A stretch of 64,000 nt of DNA from Alphaproteobacteria bacterium. GTDB lineage: Bacteria > Pseudomonadota > Alphaproteobacteria > Micavibrionales > Micavibrionaceae. This document shows positions 45,168 to 52,904 of the stretch, in pieces. How positions within the stretch are numbered: the first letter of the stretch is position 1; every line of letters starts with the position of its first letter. The position numbers and the translations under genes were made by a program. The stretch spans positions 372,001 to 436,000 of the forward strand of contig NVTV01000002.1 of the NCBI GenBank assembly GCA_002401695.1, read 5' to 3'. The notes under the pieces are model-generated. The model was not told where the DNA came from and did not search any database. It was given only the letters and a program-made list of their open reading frames with translations.

Positions 45168-46250
45168 TTGTCTGATCAAAATTCTCCTGATATGATACGC
45201 ATTGCAATTGATGCAATGGGCGGCGATTTTGGCCCTAAGGCGATTATTCCCGCTTTGGACATGGTTCTGCAAGGACGTCCCGAGGTTCATTTTCTTGTCT
45301 ATGGGGATGAAACGAAAATAAAGAAATATTTATCTAAATACAAATCCCTAAGCCAGCACGTCACGATTTTTCATACTGATAAGATGGTTCAAAATGATGA
45401 CAAACCCTCTACCGCGCTGCGTGCCAGTAAAGGATCGGGCATGCGCATGGCGATTGAAGCGGTAAAAAAAGGTGAGGCCGAGGCGATTGTGTCTGCTGGG
45501 AATACTGGCGCTCTTATGGCGATGGCAAAAATTGTTTTAAAGACAGTACCGGGCATTCATCGCCCTGCAATTGCATCGGTTATGCCGGGTATTCACGGTG
45601 ATACTATTATGCTTGATCTGGGCGCGAATGTTTTGGTTGATGCCGATACATTGGTGCAATTCGCGGTTCTGGGTTCAGTGTTTGCACGGGCAAATAAAGC
45701 GCGTGACCAACAGAGCACACAAGATGATAAGCCGCCAAGTGTTGGGCTGCTCAATATTGGCTCGGAAGAGACCAAAGGCCCCGAACATGTGCGTGAGGCA
45801 GGCGAAATACTCTCTCGTATTGACTTCCCTGGTGAATATAAAGGCTTTGTCGAGGGGAACGATATAACAAGAGGCACCGTTGATGTGATCGTCAGTGATG
45901 GTTATGCGGGGAATATTTCCCTGAAAACGGCGGAGGGTGTCGGGCATCTCGTCAGGACATATCTAAAAGAATCATTCAAATCCAGTTTTCTTTCCAAAGT
46001 TGGCGCTTTTTTTGCTTATTTCGCTTTGAAGAGCTTGCGGGAGCGGATGGACCCGCGTCGTTATAATGGCGGGGTGTTTCTTGGGCTGAATGGTGTATGT
46101 ATCAAAAGCCATGGCGGTGCGGATGCGCTTAGCTTTTCTTGTGCCGTTATTCTTGCTGTGCGTTTGGCGCGTCAGGGGTATATTGAGCAAATAGCGCGTG
46201 ATATAGGTCACTTAAGCGATCAGGAAAATTTCCTCTCGGAAGATCGTTAA
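45168..46250 (+). CDS. plsX: Phosphate acyltransferase PlsX
   Basis: Makes acyl-phosphate from acyl-ACP for the PlsY step of phospholipid synthesis. The protein has IAIDAMGGDFGPKA near the N-terminus, VSAGNTGALMAMA, MLDLGANV and GFVEGNDITRGTVDVIVSDGYAGNI, the conserved PlsX order. The start shown is a TTG at 45168 giving MSDQNSPDMIRI (360 residues); an ATG at 45192 would begin MIRIAIDAMGG and is also reasonable. It precedes fabH by 21 bases. Confidence 0.95.
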   Translation: MSDQNSPDMIRIAIDAMGGDFGPKAIIPALDMVLQGRPEVHFLVYGDETKIKKYLSKYKSLSQHVTIFHTDKMVQNDDKPSTALRASKGSGMRMAIEAVKKGEAEAIVSAGNTGALMAMAKIVLKTVPGIHRPAIASVMPGIHGDTIMLDLGANVLVDADTLVQFAVLGSVFARANKARDQQSTQDDKPPSVGLLNIGSEETKGPEHVREAGEILSRIDFPGEYKGFVEGNDITRGTVDVIVSDGYAGNISLKTAEGVGHLVRTYLKESFKSSFLSKVGAFFAYFALKSLRERMDPRRYNGGVFLGLNGVCIKSHGGADALSFSCAVILAVRLARQGYIEQIARDIGHLSDQENFLSEDR

Positions 46251-46271
46251 TACAAAAGGGTTATTTAAATC

Positions 46272-47246
46272 ATGTCGACAAGGTCTCATATTCTTTCAAC
46301 GGGCAGTTATCTTCCCGAGAAAATAATGACGAACCATGATCTATCAAAAATCGTTGAGACGTCGGATGAATGGATATTTCAGCGCAGTGGTATAAAGTCG
46401 CGCCGGATTGCCGCGGATAACCAATCAACATCCGATATGGCGGTTGAGGCGGCAAAAGCGGCGATGCAGCGCGCAGATATTCAGGCAAGTGACATTGATG
46501 GTATTATTGTCGCAACCACAACGCCCGATCAAACCTTTCCGTCTGTTGCCGTCAGGGTGCAGGCGGCTCTGGGTGTTCCGGTTTGTATTGCCTTTGATGT
46601 TCAGGCGGTCTGTAGTGGCTTTATCTATGCGCTCAGCGTTGCTGATAACTTTATTAAAGTTGGACAGCTAAAGCGTGTTCTTGTTATTGGTGCAGATAAA
46701 ATGAGCTCTATCCTTGACTGGAGTGACCGTACAACATGTGTTCTTTTTGGCGATGGCGCAGGTGCGGTGATATTGGACGCGTATGAGGGGGCCGGCAATG
46801 GTGATGATACTGGCATTTTATCAACCCATCTCTACGCAAATGGAACGATGCGTGATCTGCTCTATACCGATGGTGGGGTGAGTACAACAGGTGAAAGCGG
46901 GCATATCGTTATGCAGGGGCGTGACGTCTTTAAACATGCTGTGCGGCTTATGGCAGATGCGGTGAATGCGGCACTAGATGCGAATAACTTGTCGGCGGAT
47001 CAAATTGATTGGTTGGTGCCGCATCAGGCGAACCTTCGCATTATCGAGTCTACGGCCAAGAAACTCTCTATGCCAATGGAGCGCGTTATCGTGAGTGTTG
47101 AAACGCACGGAAATACCTCGGCGGCCTCTATCCCCTTGGCATTTGACGGCGCGGTGCGCGAGGGCAAAATCAAGAAGGGCGACCTTGTCCTGTTTGAGGC
47201 TCTGGGCGGCGGATTAACGTGGGGCTCTGCGCTTTTACGTTTATAG
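46272..47246 (+). CDS. fabH: 3-oxoacyl-ACP synthase III
   Basis: Starts fatty-acid synthesis by condensing acetyl-CoA with malonyl-ACP. The 324-residue protein has the catalytic triad: Cys114 (AVCSGFIYA), His in VPHQANLRI (about 249-251) and Asn in HGNTSAASIP. ISTGSYLPE-type N-terminal and GGGLTWGSALLRL C-terminal ends are standard. It lies between plsX and ihfA in the conserved cluster. Confidence 0.97.
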   Translation: MSTRSHILSTGSYLPEKIMTNHDLSKIVETSDEWIFQRSGIKSRRIAADNQSTSDMAVEAAKAAMQRADIQASDIDGIIVATTTPDQTFPSVAVRVQAALGVPVCIAFDVQAVCSGFIYALSVADNFIKVGQLKRVLVIGADKMSSILDWSDRTTCVLFGDGAGAVILDAYEGAGNGDDTGILSTHLYANGTMRDLLYTDGGVSTTGESGHIVMQGRDVFKHAVRLMADAVNAALDANNLSADQIDWLVPHQANLRIIESTAKKLSMPMERVIVSVETHGNTSAASIPLAFDGAVREGKIKKGDLVLFEALGGGLTWGSALLRL

Positions 47247-47371
47247 AGTCTCAACATTATCTTCTTACCTATTGAATTGAATCATTTTTTTGTGGTTATT
47301 CTTTTTATCGAGATTGACGCGGGGATGAAGAATCATATAGTCTCAATTTATACAATATGGAGTTATTTGGT

Positions 47372-47668
47372 ATGGAAAGTCGTACAGTGACACGCGCGGA
47401 TCTCGCAGAAGCCGTTTATGAAGAGGTTGGATTATCTCGTAATGAGTCGTCTGATTTGGTTGAATCTGTTTTGGATGAAGTGTCTAAAGCATTGATTAGT
47501 GGAGAAAATGTAAAAATTTCTTCATTTGGAAGTTTTACCATTCGTGAAAAGGGAGAGCGCATTGGTCGTAACCCTAAAACGGGGGTTGAGGTGCCTATCT
47601 CACCAAGGAAAGTTCTGGTATTCAGGGCGTCACATGTTCTAAAGGCACGTGTGAACGAAGGTAAGTAA
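47372..47668 (+). CDS. ihfA: Integration host factor subunit alpha
   Basis: IHF-alpha pairs with IHF-beta to bend DNA at specific sites. The 98-residue protein has the HU/IHF fold signature [29 protein letters not shown] in pieces, including the GRNPKTG loop and Pro that intercalates into DNA. The ATG at 47372 is used since GGAG lies at 47359-47362 and the family begins (M)[15 protein letters not shown]. An upstream ATG at 47357 sits on the ribosome-binding site and is unlikely. Confidence 0.95.
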   Translation: MESRTVTRADLAEAVYEEVGLSRNESSDLVESVLDEVSKALISGENVKISSFGSFTIREKGERIGRNPKTGVEVPISPRKVLVFRASHVLKARVNEGK

Positions 47669-47710
47669 GTCGTTTATTAATAAGAATAATATCGGAAAGT
47701 AAGGTTTTTA

Positions 47711-48295
47711 ATGGGAACGCACGTGGAATCAGCAGGGGATTTATTTCAAAAGAAAGAAGATGCGGGCGCACCCGATACATCTTCCTATGAAAATCAAAGT
47801 ACGCGTCAAGCCGGGGCGGCTCAAAAAAGCGCACGTCCTCGCAAATCCGCAACGGCTTTCCGTACAATCAGTGAAGTTGCGAATGATCTAGGTGTGCAGC
47901 AACATGTTTTACGCTTTTGGGAAACTAAGTTTTCTCAAGTTAAACCGTTGAAACGTGGCGGTGGACGTCGTTATTATCGCCCTGAAGATATTAGTCTGCT
48001 GCAAGCTATCCATTGCTTGCTTTACGTTGAGGGCTACACGATTAAAGGTGTTCAAAAATTACTGCGCGAAGTCGGAAAAAAGCAAATTGTTGCTAATTTC
48101 TCTGGTGATGCGTCAAAAAATCCTGCGGCTTCACGTCGTAGCACTGGTGCTTCTGCACTGGATATTTCGGTTGGACAGCCTGCTAAGGCGGAAACAGAGG
48201 CAAAAGAAGGCCTGAGTGATCCTCAGCGTGATGCTCTGAAATCTGTATTGGCGGAGCTTAAAGAATTACGCGGCATGATAAAGAAACGCGATTAG
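47711..48295 (+). CDS. MerR family regulator downstream of ihfA
   Basis: A 194-residue protein with a 50-residue polar N-terminal tail, a MerR winged-helix domain (about 52-120: [25 protein letters not shown], then [11 protein letters not shown]), and a polar C-terminal half ending in a coiled helix. No metal- or drug-binding Cys pattern is seen. It is the standard fourth gene of the plsX-fabH-ihfA-merR cluster of alphaproteobacteria, whose target is not well known. It ends 69 bases before tRNA-Pro. Confidence 0.9.
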   Translation: MGTHVESAGDLFQKKEDAGAPDTSSYENQSTRQAGAAQKSARPRKSATAFRTISEVANDLGVQQHVLRFWETKFSQVKPLKRGGGRRYYRPEDISLLQAIHCLLYVEGYTIKGVQKLLREVGKKQIVANFSGDASKNPAASRRSTGASALDISVGQPAKAETEAKEGLSDPQRDALKSVLAELKELRGMIKKRD

Positions 48296-48318
48296 AGCTG
48301 TCTGGCCTAAAATCCTGA

Positions 48319-48347
48319 TTGATTTCTGTTTTTATATCCTTTAAAAA
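48319..48347 (+). promoter_or_regulatory. Candidate promoter of tRNA-Pro
   Basis: TTGATT (48319-48324) and TAAAAA (48342-48347) are separated by 17 bases and lie 18 bases before the mature tRNA 5' end. Each box matches four of six consensus bases. It is plausible by position only. Confidence 0.35.
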
Positions 48348-48364
48348 TCACACAAATGATATGT

Positions 48365-48441
48365 CGGAGCGTAGCGCAGTCTGGTAGCGCACTAAGCTGG
48401 GGGCTTAGGGGTCGGAGGTTCAAATCCTCTCGTTCCGACCA
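48365..48441 (+). tRNA. tRNA-Pro (GGG anticodon)
   Basis: A full 77-nt cloverleaf can be paired by hand: acceptor CGGAGCG (48365-48371) with CGTTCCG (48431-48437), D stem GCGC/GCGC, anticodon stem CTAAG (48392-48396) with CTTAG (48404-48408), and T arm around GGTTCAAATCC. The anticodon GGG is at 48399-48401, reading proline codons CCC/CCU. The 3' ACCA (48438-48441) is encoded. The acceptor stem has one G-U pair. Confidence 0.95.
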
Positions 48442-48590
48442 TTATTTCTGGGTTATCTAAAGTATCACATTGGTAATTCACGGTTTTCAGTCCAATTCTT
48501 GCTGACGGGGCCTATTTGCATAAATTTCAGAAAAGTTTTATAAAGGCGCATAAAATATTTGTTATAATTATAATATAAAGGGTTTAGGGC

Positions 48591-48971
48591 ATGGGTTTAG
48601 GGTTTAGAGGATTGGGCAAACAGTTTACGAGCGCTCTTCAAGGCACTTACGATAAGATTGGTGACGGTTGCGATTTCACATATAATACGATATTTGCAAG
48701 ACAGAATGCCACCCGTGCGCAAACGACCTATGATAAAGCGCTTGAAGGGATTAAATTTATTCATAATGATCCCAGCCCGCCAGAAACATTCAATCCTTCA
48801 TCAGAGGAAGGAAAAGCGATTATTCAAAAGGCTGCCGATAGGCTTGAGACCTCTCTTGAAATCGTCGCCGACACTTCTGCACGGTGGGAGCCGGTTCACA
48901 AGTATTTCATTGAGGACCCTGAAGGCATGAATGGTCAAAGACGTGACGATGACGGTGCATCGCCATCATAA
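48591..48971 (+). CDS. Orphan small protein next to tRNA-Pro
   Basis: A 126-residue protein I do not recognise. The start region is Gly-rich (MGLGFRGLGKQF), the middle is polar and helical (a run of Lys, Ala, Glu), and the C-terminus is acidic and ends in DDDGASPS. No signal peptide, membrane segment or conserved motif is visible. The start codon sits inside a GGGTTTAGGG direct repeat. Two TATAAT-like boxes lie upstream in the A/T-rich 149-base gap after the tRNA. Codon use looks ordinary. It may be a lineage-specific gene, or not translated at all. Confidence 0.5.
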   Translation: MGLGFRGLGKQFTSALQGTYDKIGDGCDFTYNTIFARQNATRAQTTYDKALEGIKFIHNDPSPPETFNPSSEEGKAIIQKAADRLETSLEIVADTSARWEPVHKYFIEDPEGMNGQRRDDDGASPS

Positions 48972-49159
48972 GACCTGTTAACTTAAAAGGTAAAGTGAGA
49001 AGTGATTGTAAAATTATCAAGCTCCTGACTTCATTAGATGGAGTGCAGGTTGATAAGAATCTGACTTTTAATTTTGAGTATCTAAGTTTTGAATACGGTA
49101 GGTCATTTTCCTGAAATAAATTTAATGTTTTCTAAAAGCATGAATTAGGATTTTATTCC

Positions 49160-49187
49160 TTTACTTTTCCTTTTTTCTATGTATTAT
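49160..49187 (+). promoter_or_regulatory. Candidate promoter of a short terminated transcript
   Basis: TTTACT (49160-49165) and TATTAT (49182-49187) are spaced by 16 bases. A start near 49194 would give an RNA of about 55 nt ending at the hairpin at 49224-49247, or a leader of about 100 nt if it reads through into the gene at 49295. Confidence 0.4.
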
Positions 49188-49223
49188 AAAAACAATCAAC
49201 GCAATGATTCTATGTTTTTTTAT

Positions 49224-49247
49224 GGCTCCCAAAAGGGGAGCCTTTTT
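49224..49247 (+). terminator. Strong intrinsic terminator upstream of an orphan gene
   Basis: A perfect 7-bp GC-rich stem GGCTCCC (49224-49230) with GGGAGCC (49236-49242), loop AAAAG, followed by five T and further T-rich sequence. It is 253 bases past the previous gene and 48 bases before the next start, so it is badly placed for the former and would block the latter unless regulated. Confidence 0.85.
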
Positions 49248-49294
49248 CTTTGCGTGCTTAAATTACATAATTACTAACAGTTAAGGAGTTTAAT

Positions 49295-49996
49295 ATGCTA
49301 ATGAAAATTGGAGGTCTGGGGGGAGGGGGCTCTGCTGTTCCAGGGGGGATTGTGTCACCTTCTTTTACTGACCCGAATGATGAGAATCCTTATATATGGA
49401 TCGATCCATCCGACTTGTCCACGATAACTGACACGGCAAATGCGGTGTCACAGATTAATGATAAAAGCGGCCATGGGCTGTATGCAATTGACAGCCCATC
49501 GCCTCCTCTTACTGGTGTTGATACGATAAATTCACTCAACGCATTAACTTTTGCAGGTAATGGCCTTCGTATTTCTGGTGTTGCGTTAGGGTTTGTCGAT
49601 ATTTTCTTGGTATTTAATACCTCTGATATAAAATATACCCCATTACTGTATGGTGCAGCAGAGTATGTGATGCTGCTCGAGAGTGGATCCGGCAGTTCAC
49701 TTGTCAGCAAAAATGCCGGCTCACCTTCCTACTATAAGAATGGTGTTTTGCAAACGGCGACAACCCGCGGTGATCTGCATGCGGCGTTCTACAATCAAGA
49801 TGTCGTGGCGCTAATCCGTAATGCTGACCTGTCTTTATGGTCTTATTTAAACATATATAACCATAGCAGCACTGGCGCGGAGATGGACGGACTTATGGGT
49901 GAGCTGATTATTATACCTGCGGGCAAGCCGGATGCGGCAATTAATAATATAGGGCATTATTTAGAGCGTTGGGGCATTACGTGGACGGATATTTAG
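49295..49996 (+). CDS. LamG/concanavalin-like domain protein (probable surface or phage-type)
   Basis: A 233-residue protein with a Gly-rich N-terminus (KIGGLGGGGSAVPGG), then a region reading IWIDPSDLSTITD, VSQINDKSGHG and INSLNALTFAGNGLRI. This series (ASDxSTI, W/I-DKSGNG, LNGxPxxxF-G) is the pattern of LamG-like jelly-roll domains common in secreted proteins and phage structural proteins. No signal peptide is seen, which fits a phage-derived or non-classically placed protein. AAGGAG at 49283-49288 decides the start. A very strong terminator follows. There is no other phage gene nearby. Confidence 0.65.
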   Translation: MLMKIGGLGGGGSAVPGGIVSPSFTDPNDENPYIWIDPSDLSTITDTANAVSQINDKSGHGLYAIDSPSPPLTGVDTINSLNALTFAGNGLRISGVALGFVDIFLVFNTSDIKYTPLLYGAAEYVMLLESGSGSSLVSKNAGSPSYYKNGVLQTATTRGDLHAAFYNQDVVALIRNADLSLWSYLNIYNHSSTGAEMDGLMGELIIIPAGKPDAAINNIGHYLERWGITWTDI

Positions 49997-50001
49997 TCCT
50001 T

Positions 50002-50044
50002 GGTATGTATGGGGTGTTTTGATACCCCGTACATACCATATTGT
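50002..50044 (+). terminator. Long-stem intrinsic terminator after the LamG-like gene
   Basis: A 14-bp stem with one G-U pair: 50002-50015 pairs with 50024-50037, with an 8-base loop, and T-rich bases follow to about 50049. It begins 5 bases after the stop codon and separates the orphan interval from the rplM promoter. Confidence 0.88.
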
Positions 50045-50062
50045 TTTTATTGAAAAATTTTA

Positions 50063-50091
50063 TTGACACCGCGTATTATATCCTTCATAAA
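50063..50091 (+). promoter_or_regulatory. Promoter of rplM-rpsI
   Basis: A perfect -35 hexamer TTGACA at 50063-50068, a 17-base spacer and CATAAA (4 of 6) at 50086-50091. It lies 44 bases before the rplM start, directly after the preceding terminator, the usual arrangement for a ribosomal protein operon. Confidence 0.75.
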
Positions 50092-50135
50092 ACCCCATCT
50101 TTTGAAATATAAAAGCAAATGAAAGTCTAATAGAG

Positions 50136-50594
50136 ATGAAAACATATTCTGCAAAACCTGCCGAGGTGGAGAAAAAGTGGATTATAATTGATGCAGAGGG
50201 CGTTGTTCTTGGTCGCCTTGCAAGTATTATAGCCCTACGTCTTCGCGGCAAGCACAAGCCTGAATTCACACCACATGTGGATTGCGGCGATAACATTATT
50301 GTCATTAACGCCGAGAAGGTGCACTTGACTGGTCGTAAACGTGAAAAATCAATCTTTTTCTGGCACACTGGTTATCCGGGCGGTATCAAGCAACGCACTA
50401 AAGGTCAGATCCTTGATGGTAAACATCCTGAGCGTGTTGTTCAAAAAGCTGTGGAGCGTATGCTTCCTAAAGGGCCTTTGGGACGTACAGTATTCAAAAA
50501 CATGCGCGTATATGCTGGAACTGAACATCCGCATGAAGCACAAAAGCCGGAAGTTCTGGATGTTGCATCCATGAACCCGAAAAACAAAAGGTAG
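50136..50594 (+). CDS. rplM: 50S ribosomal protein L13
   Basis: A 152-residue L13: [16 protein letters not shown] near the N-terminus, [18 protein letters not shown] and MLPKGPLGR near 109-117, the family signature. It lies 9 bases upstream of rpsI, as in nearly all bacteria, under a recognisable promoter. Confidence 0.97.
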   Translation: MKTYSAKPAEVEKKWIIIDAEGVVLGRLASIIALRLRGKHKPEFTPHVDCGDNIIVINAEKVHLTGRKREKSIFFWHTGYPGGIKQRTKGQILDGKHPERVVQKAVERMLPKGPLGRTVFKNMRVYAGTEHPHEAQKPEVLDVASMNPKNKR

Positions 50595-50603
50595 GGCATA
50601 ATC

Positions 50604-51137
50604 ATGGCTGATAAAAAAGACGAAAAAATTACAGATCTTAAAGACATCGGTAGTGCCGTTGCGGAAACGAAAGTTGATGCGCCTGCTGCTGAAAAGACTG
50701 AAGAAGCTGACGTTGCTGCTCCTGTTAAGAAAGAGCCGAAAATCGACAGTTTAGGTCGTGCATATGCAACAGGCCGTCGTAAAGACGCAGTTGCGCGTGT
50801 ATGGATCAAGGTTGGTTCCGGTAAGGTCACAGTGAACGGTAAAGATCAAACTGATTACTTTACACGCACAACCCACCGTTTGATTCTAAATCAACCGTTC
50901 TTGGTTACAGATCGTGTTGGTAAATTCGATGTTATCTGTACTGTTAAAGGTGGTGGCCTATCCGGTCACGCTGGCGCGGTGCGTCACGGTATTTCACGTG
51001 CGCTTGAAAACTTCGAGCCAACATTACGTCCGCCTTTGAAGAAAGCTGGCATGATGACACGTGATGATCGTATCGTTGAACGTAAGAAGGTTGGTAAGCA
51101 TAAAGCTCGTAGAACTAAGCAGTTCTCTAAACGTTAA
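50604..51137 (+). CDS. rpsI: 30S ribosomal protein S9 with N-terminal extension
   Basis: The C-terminal 130 residues are standard S9 from [14 protein letters not shown] through [19 protein letters not shown] to the terminal [11 protein letters not shown] that reaches the P-site tRNA. The first 47 residues are an Ala/Glu/Lys-rich extension (total 177 against about 130 in E. coli) with no fold motif. Extended S9 N-termini occur in alphaproteobacteria. The ATG has a GGGCAT upstream, so the extension appears to be translated. Confidence 0.96.
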   Translation: MADKKDEKITDLKDIGSAVAETKVDAPAAEKTEEADVAAPVKKEPKIDSLGRAYATGRRKDAVARVWIKVGSGKVTVNGKDQTDYFTRTTHRLILNQPFLVTDRVGKFDVICTVKGGGLSGHAGAVRHGISRALENFEPTLRPPLKKAGMMTRDDRIVERKKVGKHKARRTKQFSKR

Positions 51138-51265
51138 TCGTTTCACTGTGGTGTCGTCAGATTGCGGCTTACGTATTACAAATACGCTGCGCCTTATCTT
51201 TCTAACCACATCAAAACGCTTTTTGTTTTCGTAAAAATTATACGAACCAATTATAAAGAATTCAG

Positions 51266-51302
51266 AACGTCCCTTTGGAGTATTTCCATCGGGGCGTTTT
51301 TT
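51266..51302 (+). terminator. Intrinsic terminator after rpsI
   Basis: AACGTCCC (51266-51273) pairs with GGGGCGTT (51291-51298) with one G-U, enclosing a small TGGA/TCCA inner helix. It is followed by six T (51297-51302). It lies 129 bases after the rpsI stop and 16 bases before the next start. Confidence 0.8.
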
Positions 51303-51317
51303 CGTTATGCTGTTCTC

Positions 51318-51785
51318 ATGATGAAAAACATATTGAATTTATGCACCGTTGTTGCATTTTGCATCGTGCCTGTTTCTGCGCAGGCTGCGCGTTGTAAGCA
51401 AGGTGATTTGATGGTTGATTTCGTACAGGTGCAAACCTTCGCGCCAGAGGATATGTACACCGCCAATATCATAGGCACACTTGATATGCCCAATCCGAAT
51501 TACAGCTATACTCTGGAGTTTCCTTCGCCAAGTGCTGATTTTAAAGCCGGCACAATGCTGCGTGGAGCGCTTAAGCTCTACGAAACAAATCCTGATATGA
51601 TGAGTATTCAAGTCATCACCCCAATCACAATCGAAAATATGATCAAAATCCCGTTTGATGCCACAGGTATATTCATTGACGTATCCAAGCCATTCAGTGG
51701 CCAACCGGAATATTTCACTGTAAAATTCGTAGAAACCTTTAATGGCACAAAATCCCTGTGTATGCCTCCCGAAATGTACAAATAG
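51318..51785 (+). CDS. Exported protein of unknown function
   Basis: A 155-residue protein with a Sec signal peptide (cleavage near residue 22 after AQA) and a small mature domain rich in beta-prone residues. Two Cys in the mature part (ARCKQG and KSLCMPP) could form a disulfide. No family is recognised. The ATG at 51318 (or 51321) is taken because the signal peptide starts there; the reading frame extends upstream but through the rpsI terminator. It ends 12 bases before the gamma-carbonic anhydrase gene. Confidence 0.65.
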   Translation: MMKNILNLCTVVAFCIVPVSAQAARCKQGDLMVDFVQVQTFAPEDMYTANIIGTLDMPNPNYSYTLEFPSPSADFKAGTMLRGALKLYETNPDMMSIQVITPITIENMIKIPFDATGIFIDVSKPFSGQPEYFTVKFVETFNGTKSLCMPPEMYK

Positions 51786-51797
51786 ATAAACCATAAT

Positions 51798-52322
51798 ATG
51801 AGCAACTTTATCCTGCCCTATAAGGGCATAACCCCCCAAATTCATGATAGTGCATTTATTGCGCCTTCGGCCTCCATCATTGGTGACGTGCAAATCGGGG
51901 AGGACAGCAATATCTGGTATAATTGCGCCCTGCGCGGCGATGTTAATGACATCAAAATCGGCAAGCGCACCAATATTCAAGATGGCACAGTCATTCATGT
52001 AACGACTGATTTTCAAGGCACTTACGTTGGTGATGATGTCACAGTAGGGCATTTGGCGATTTTACATGCCTGCACCATAGAAGATTTCGGTTTTGTCGGA
52101 ATGCAAGCCTGCGTCATGGACGGCGCCGTGGTGGAAAGCCATGGTATGCTTGCCGCAGGTGCATTACTAACCCCGAATAAACGCGTGCCTTCTGGGGAGT
52201 TGTGGGCAGGCAGCCCCGCCAAATACATGCGTGACCTAACCGATAAAGAACGCGCCTACATCAAATGGTCCGCCCCGCATTATGTTGAACTGGGTAAGGA
52301 ACATAAGGTGAGTGTTGGGTGA
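51798..52322 (+). CDS. Gamma-carbonic anhydrase family protein
   Basis: A 174-residue left-handed beta-helix protein: GDVQIGEDSNIWYN, RGDVNDIKIGKRTNIQDGTVIHV and GDDVTVGHLAILHACTI, the hexapeptide repeats with the three zinc His positions of the gamma class (IHV, VGH, LHA). Family members include true carbonic anhydrases and proteins such as YrdA/PaaY with uncertain catalysis. The stop codon TGA overlaps the next start (52322). Confidence 0.9.
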   Translation: MSNFILPYKGITPQIHDSAFIAPSASIIGDVQIGEDSNIWYNCALRGDVNDIKIGKRTNIQDGTVIHVTTDFQGTYVGDDVTVGHLAILHACTIEDFGFVGMQACVMDGAVVESHGMLAAGALLTPNKRVPSGELWAGSPAKYMRDLTDKERAYIKWSAPHYVELGKEHKVSVG

Positions 52323-52897
52323 TGGGTGACGCTGGTTCTTTTAAAAAACCTGCAGGTTTTACTCCATTCTTTGTTGCGAAGCTAACGCAGAAGAAAAAAC
52401 TGTTCTGGCCCTGTGTTATTCTGTTGTTTTTTATATTCGGTGCGAATAATGCTTTTCTTGAGGCGGATAGTGATGATATTATTGCTCTTCTAGTGGCCAT
52501 TTGTGTGTGTGTGGCCTATATTTTATTTGTTCATCACTTGAATCATAATCCTAATATTATTGAAGTATCGGATAAGGGAATCTGGTTTCCATTGCGTCGG
52601 GTATTTATTCCCAAGGATAGGTTTTATAAAGCAATTAAAGTGCAGACAATCCTGTACACTCGTGCAGGTAGGACGGATATTCAAAATGTACATATTTTCT
52701 TTAAAATATCACGTAATGAACGGCGATCTTTATCTTGGAGGCTTGTGGCCACTAAAATAGAATATGAAATTTCGCCAACGCAGTATCAGGTAACAGTAGC
52801 CATCCCGTATACGGTGGGGCACGGCGATGATATTCTGCTGAATGTTTCCAAGACCGAACTCGTCAAGGTTCTAAATAGCTTAAAGAGTAAACCATAG
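52322..52897 (+). CDS. Membrane protein of unknown function
   Basis: A 191-residue protein with two transmembrane helices near residues 28-43 and 53-72 and a soluble C-terminal part of mixed strands (IIEVSDKGIWFPLRR, RRSLSWRLVATKIEYEI) that loosely recalls a PH-like beta barrel. No family can be assigned. The ATG at 52322 overlaps the gamma-carbonic anhydrase stop, so it is probably translated with it. It ends 7 bases before convergent phaC. Confidence 0.6.
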   Translation: MGDAGSFKKPAGFTPFFVAKLTQKKKLFWPCVILLFFIFGANNAFLEADSDDIIALLVAICVCVAYILFVHHLNHNPNIIEVSDKGIWFPLRRVFIPKDRFYKAIKVQTILYTRAGRTDIQNVHIFFKISRNERRSLSWRLVATKIEYEISPTQYQVTVAIPYTVGHGDDILLNVSKTELVKVLNSLKSKP

Positions 52898-52904
52898 ACA
52901 CTGT

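Larger units (their letters stand above)
48972..49294. other. 323-base non-coding interval between two orphan genes
   Basis: This A/T-rich stretch contains no gene I can support, but two structures. At 49014-49056 an 11-bp hairpin is formed by TTATCAA plus CCTG against CAGG plus TTGATAA, with a 3-base bulge and a large loop, possibly ending the preceding gene. At 49160-49247 a promoter-like pair is followed by a strong terminator (entered separately), which could define a short RNA. The ribosome-binding site AAGGAG for the next gene is at 49283-49288. Confidence 0.6.

Noticed and set aside
48365-50062. Possible integrated element bounded by a repeat of the tRNA-Pro 3' end
   Set aside because: No second copy of the tRNA 3' end was found by eye downstream, and no integrase or other mobility gene is present.
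51162-51317. N-terminal extension of the exported protein at 51318
   Set aside because: The extension would run through the rpsI terminator and place the signal peptide internally.
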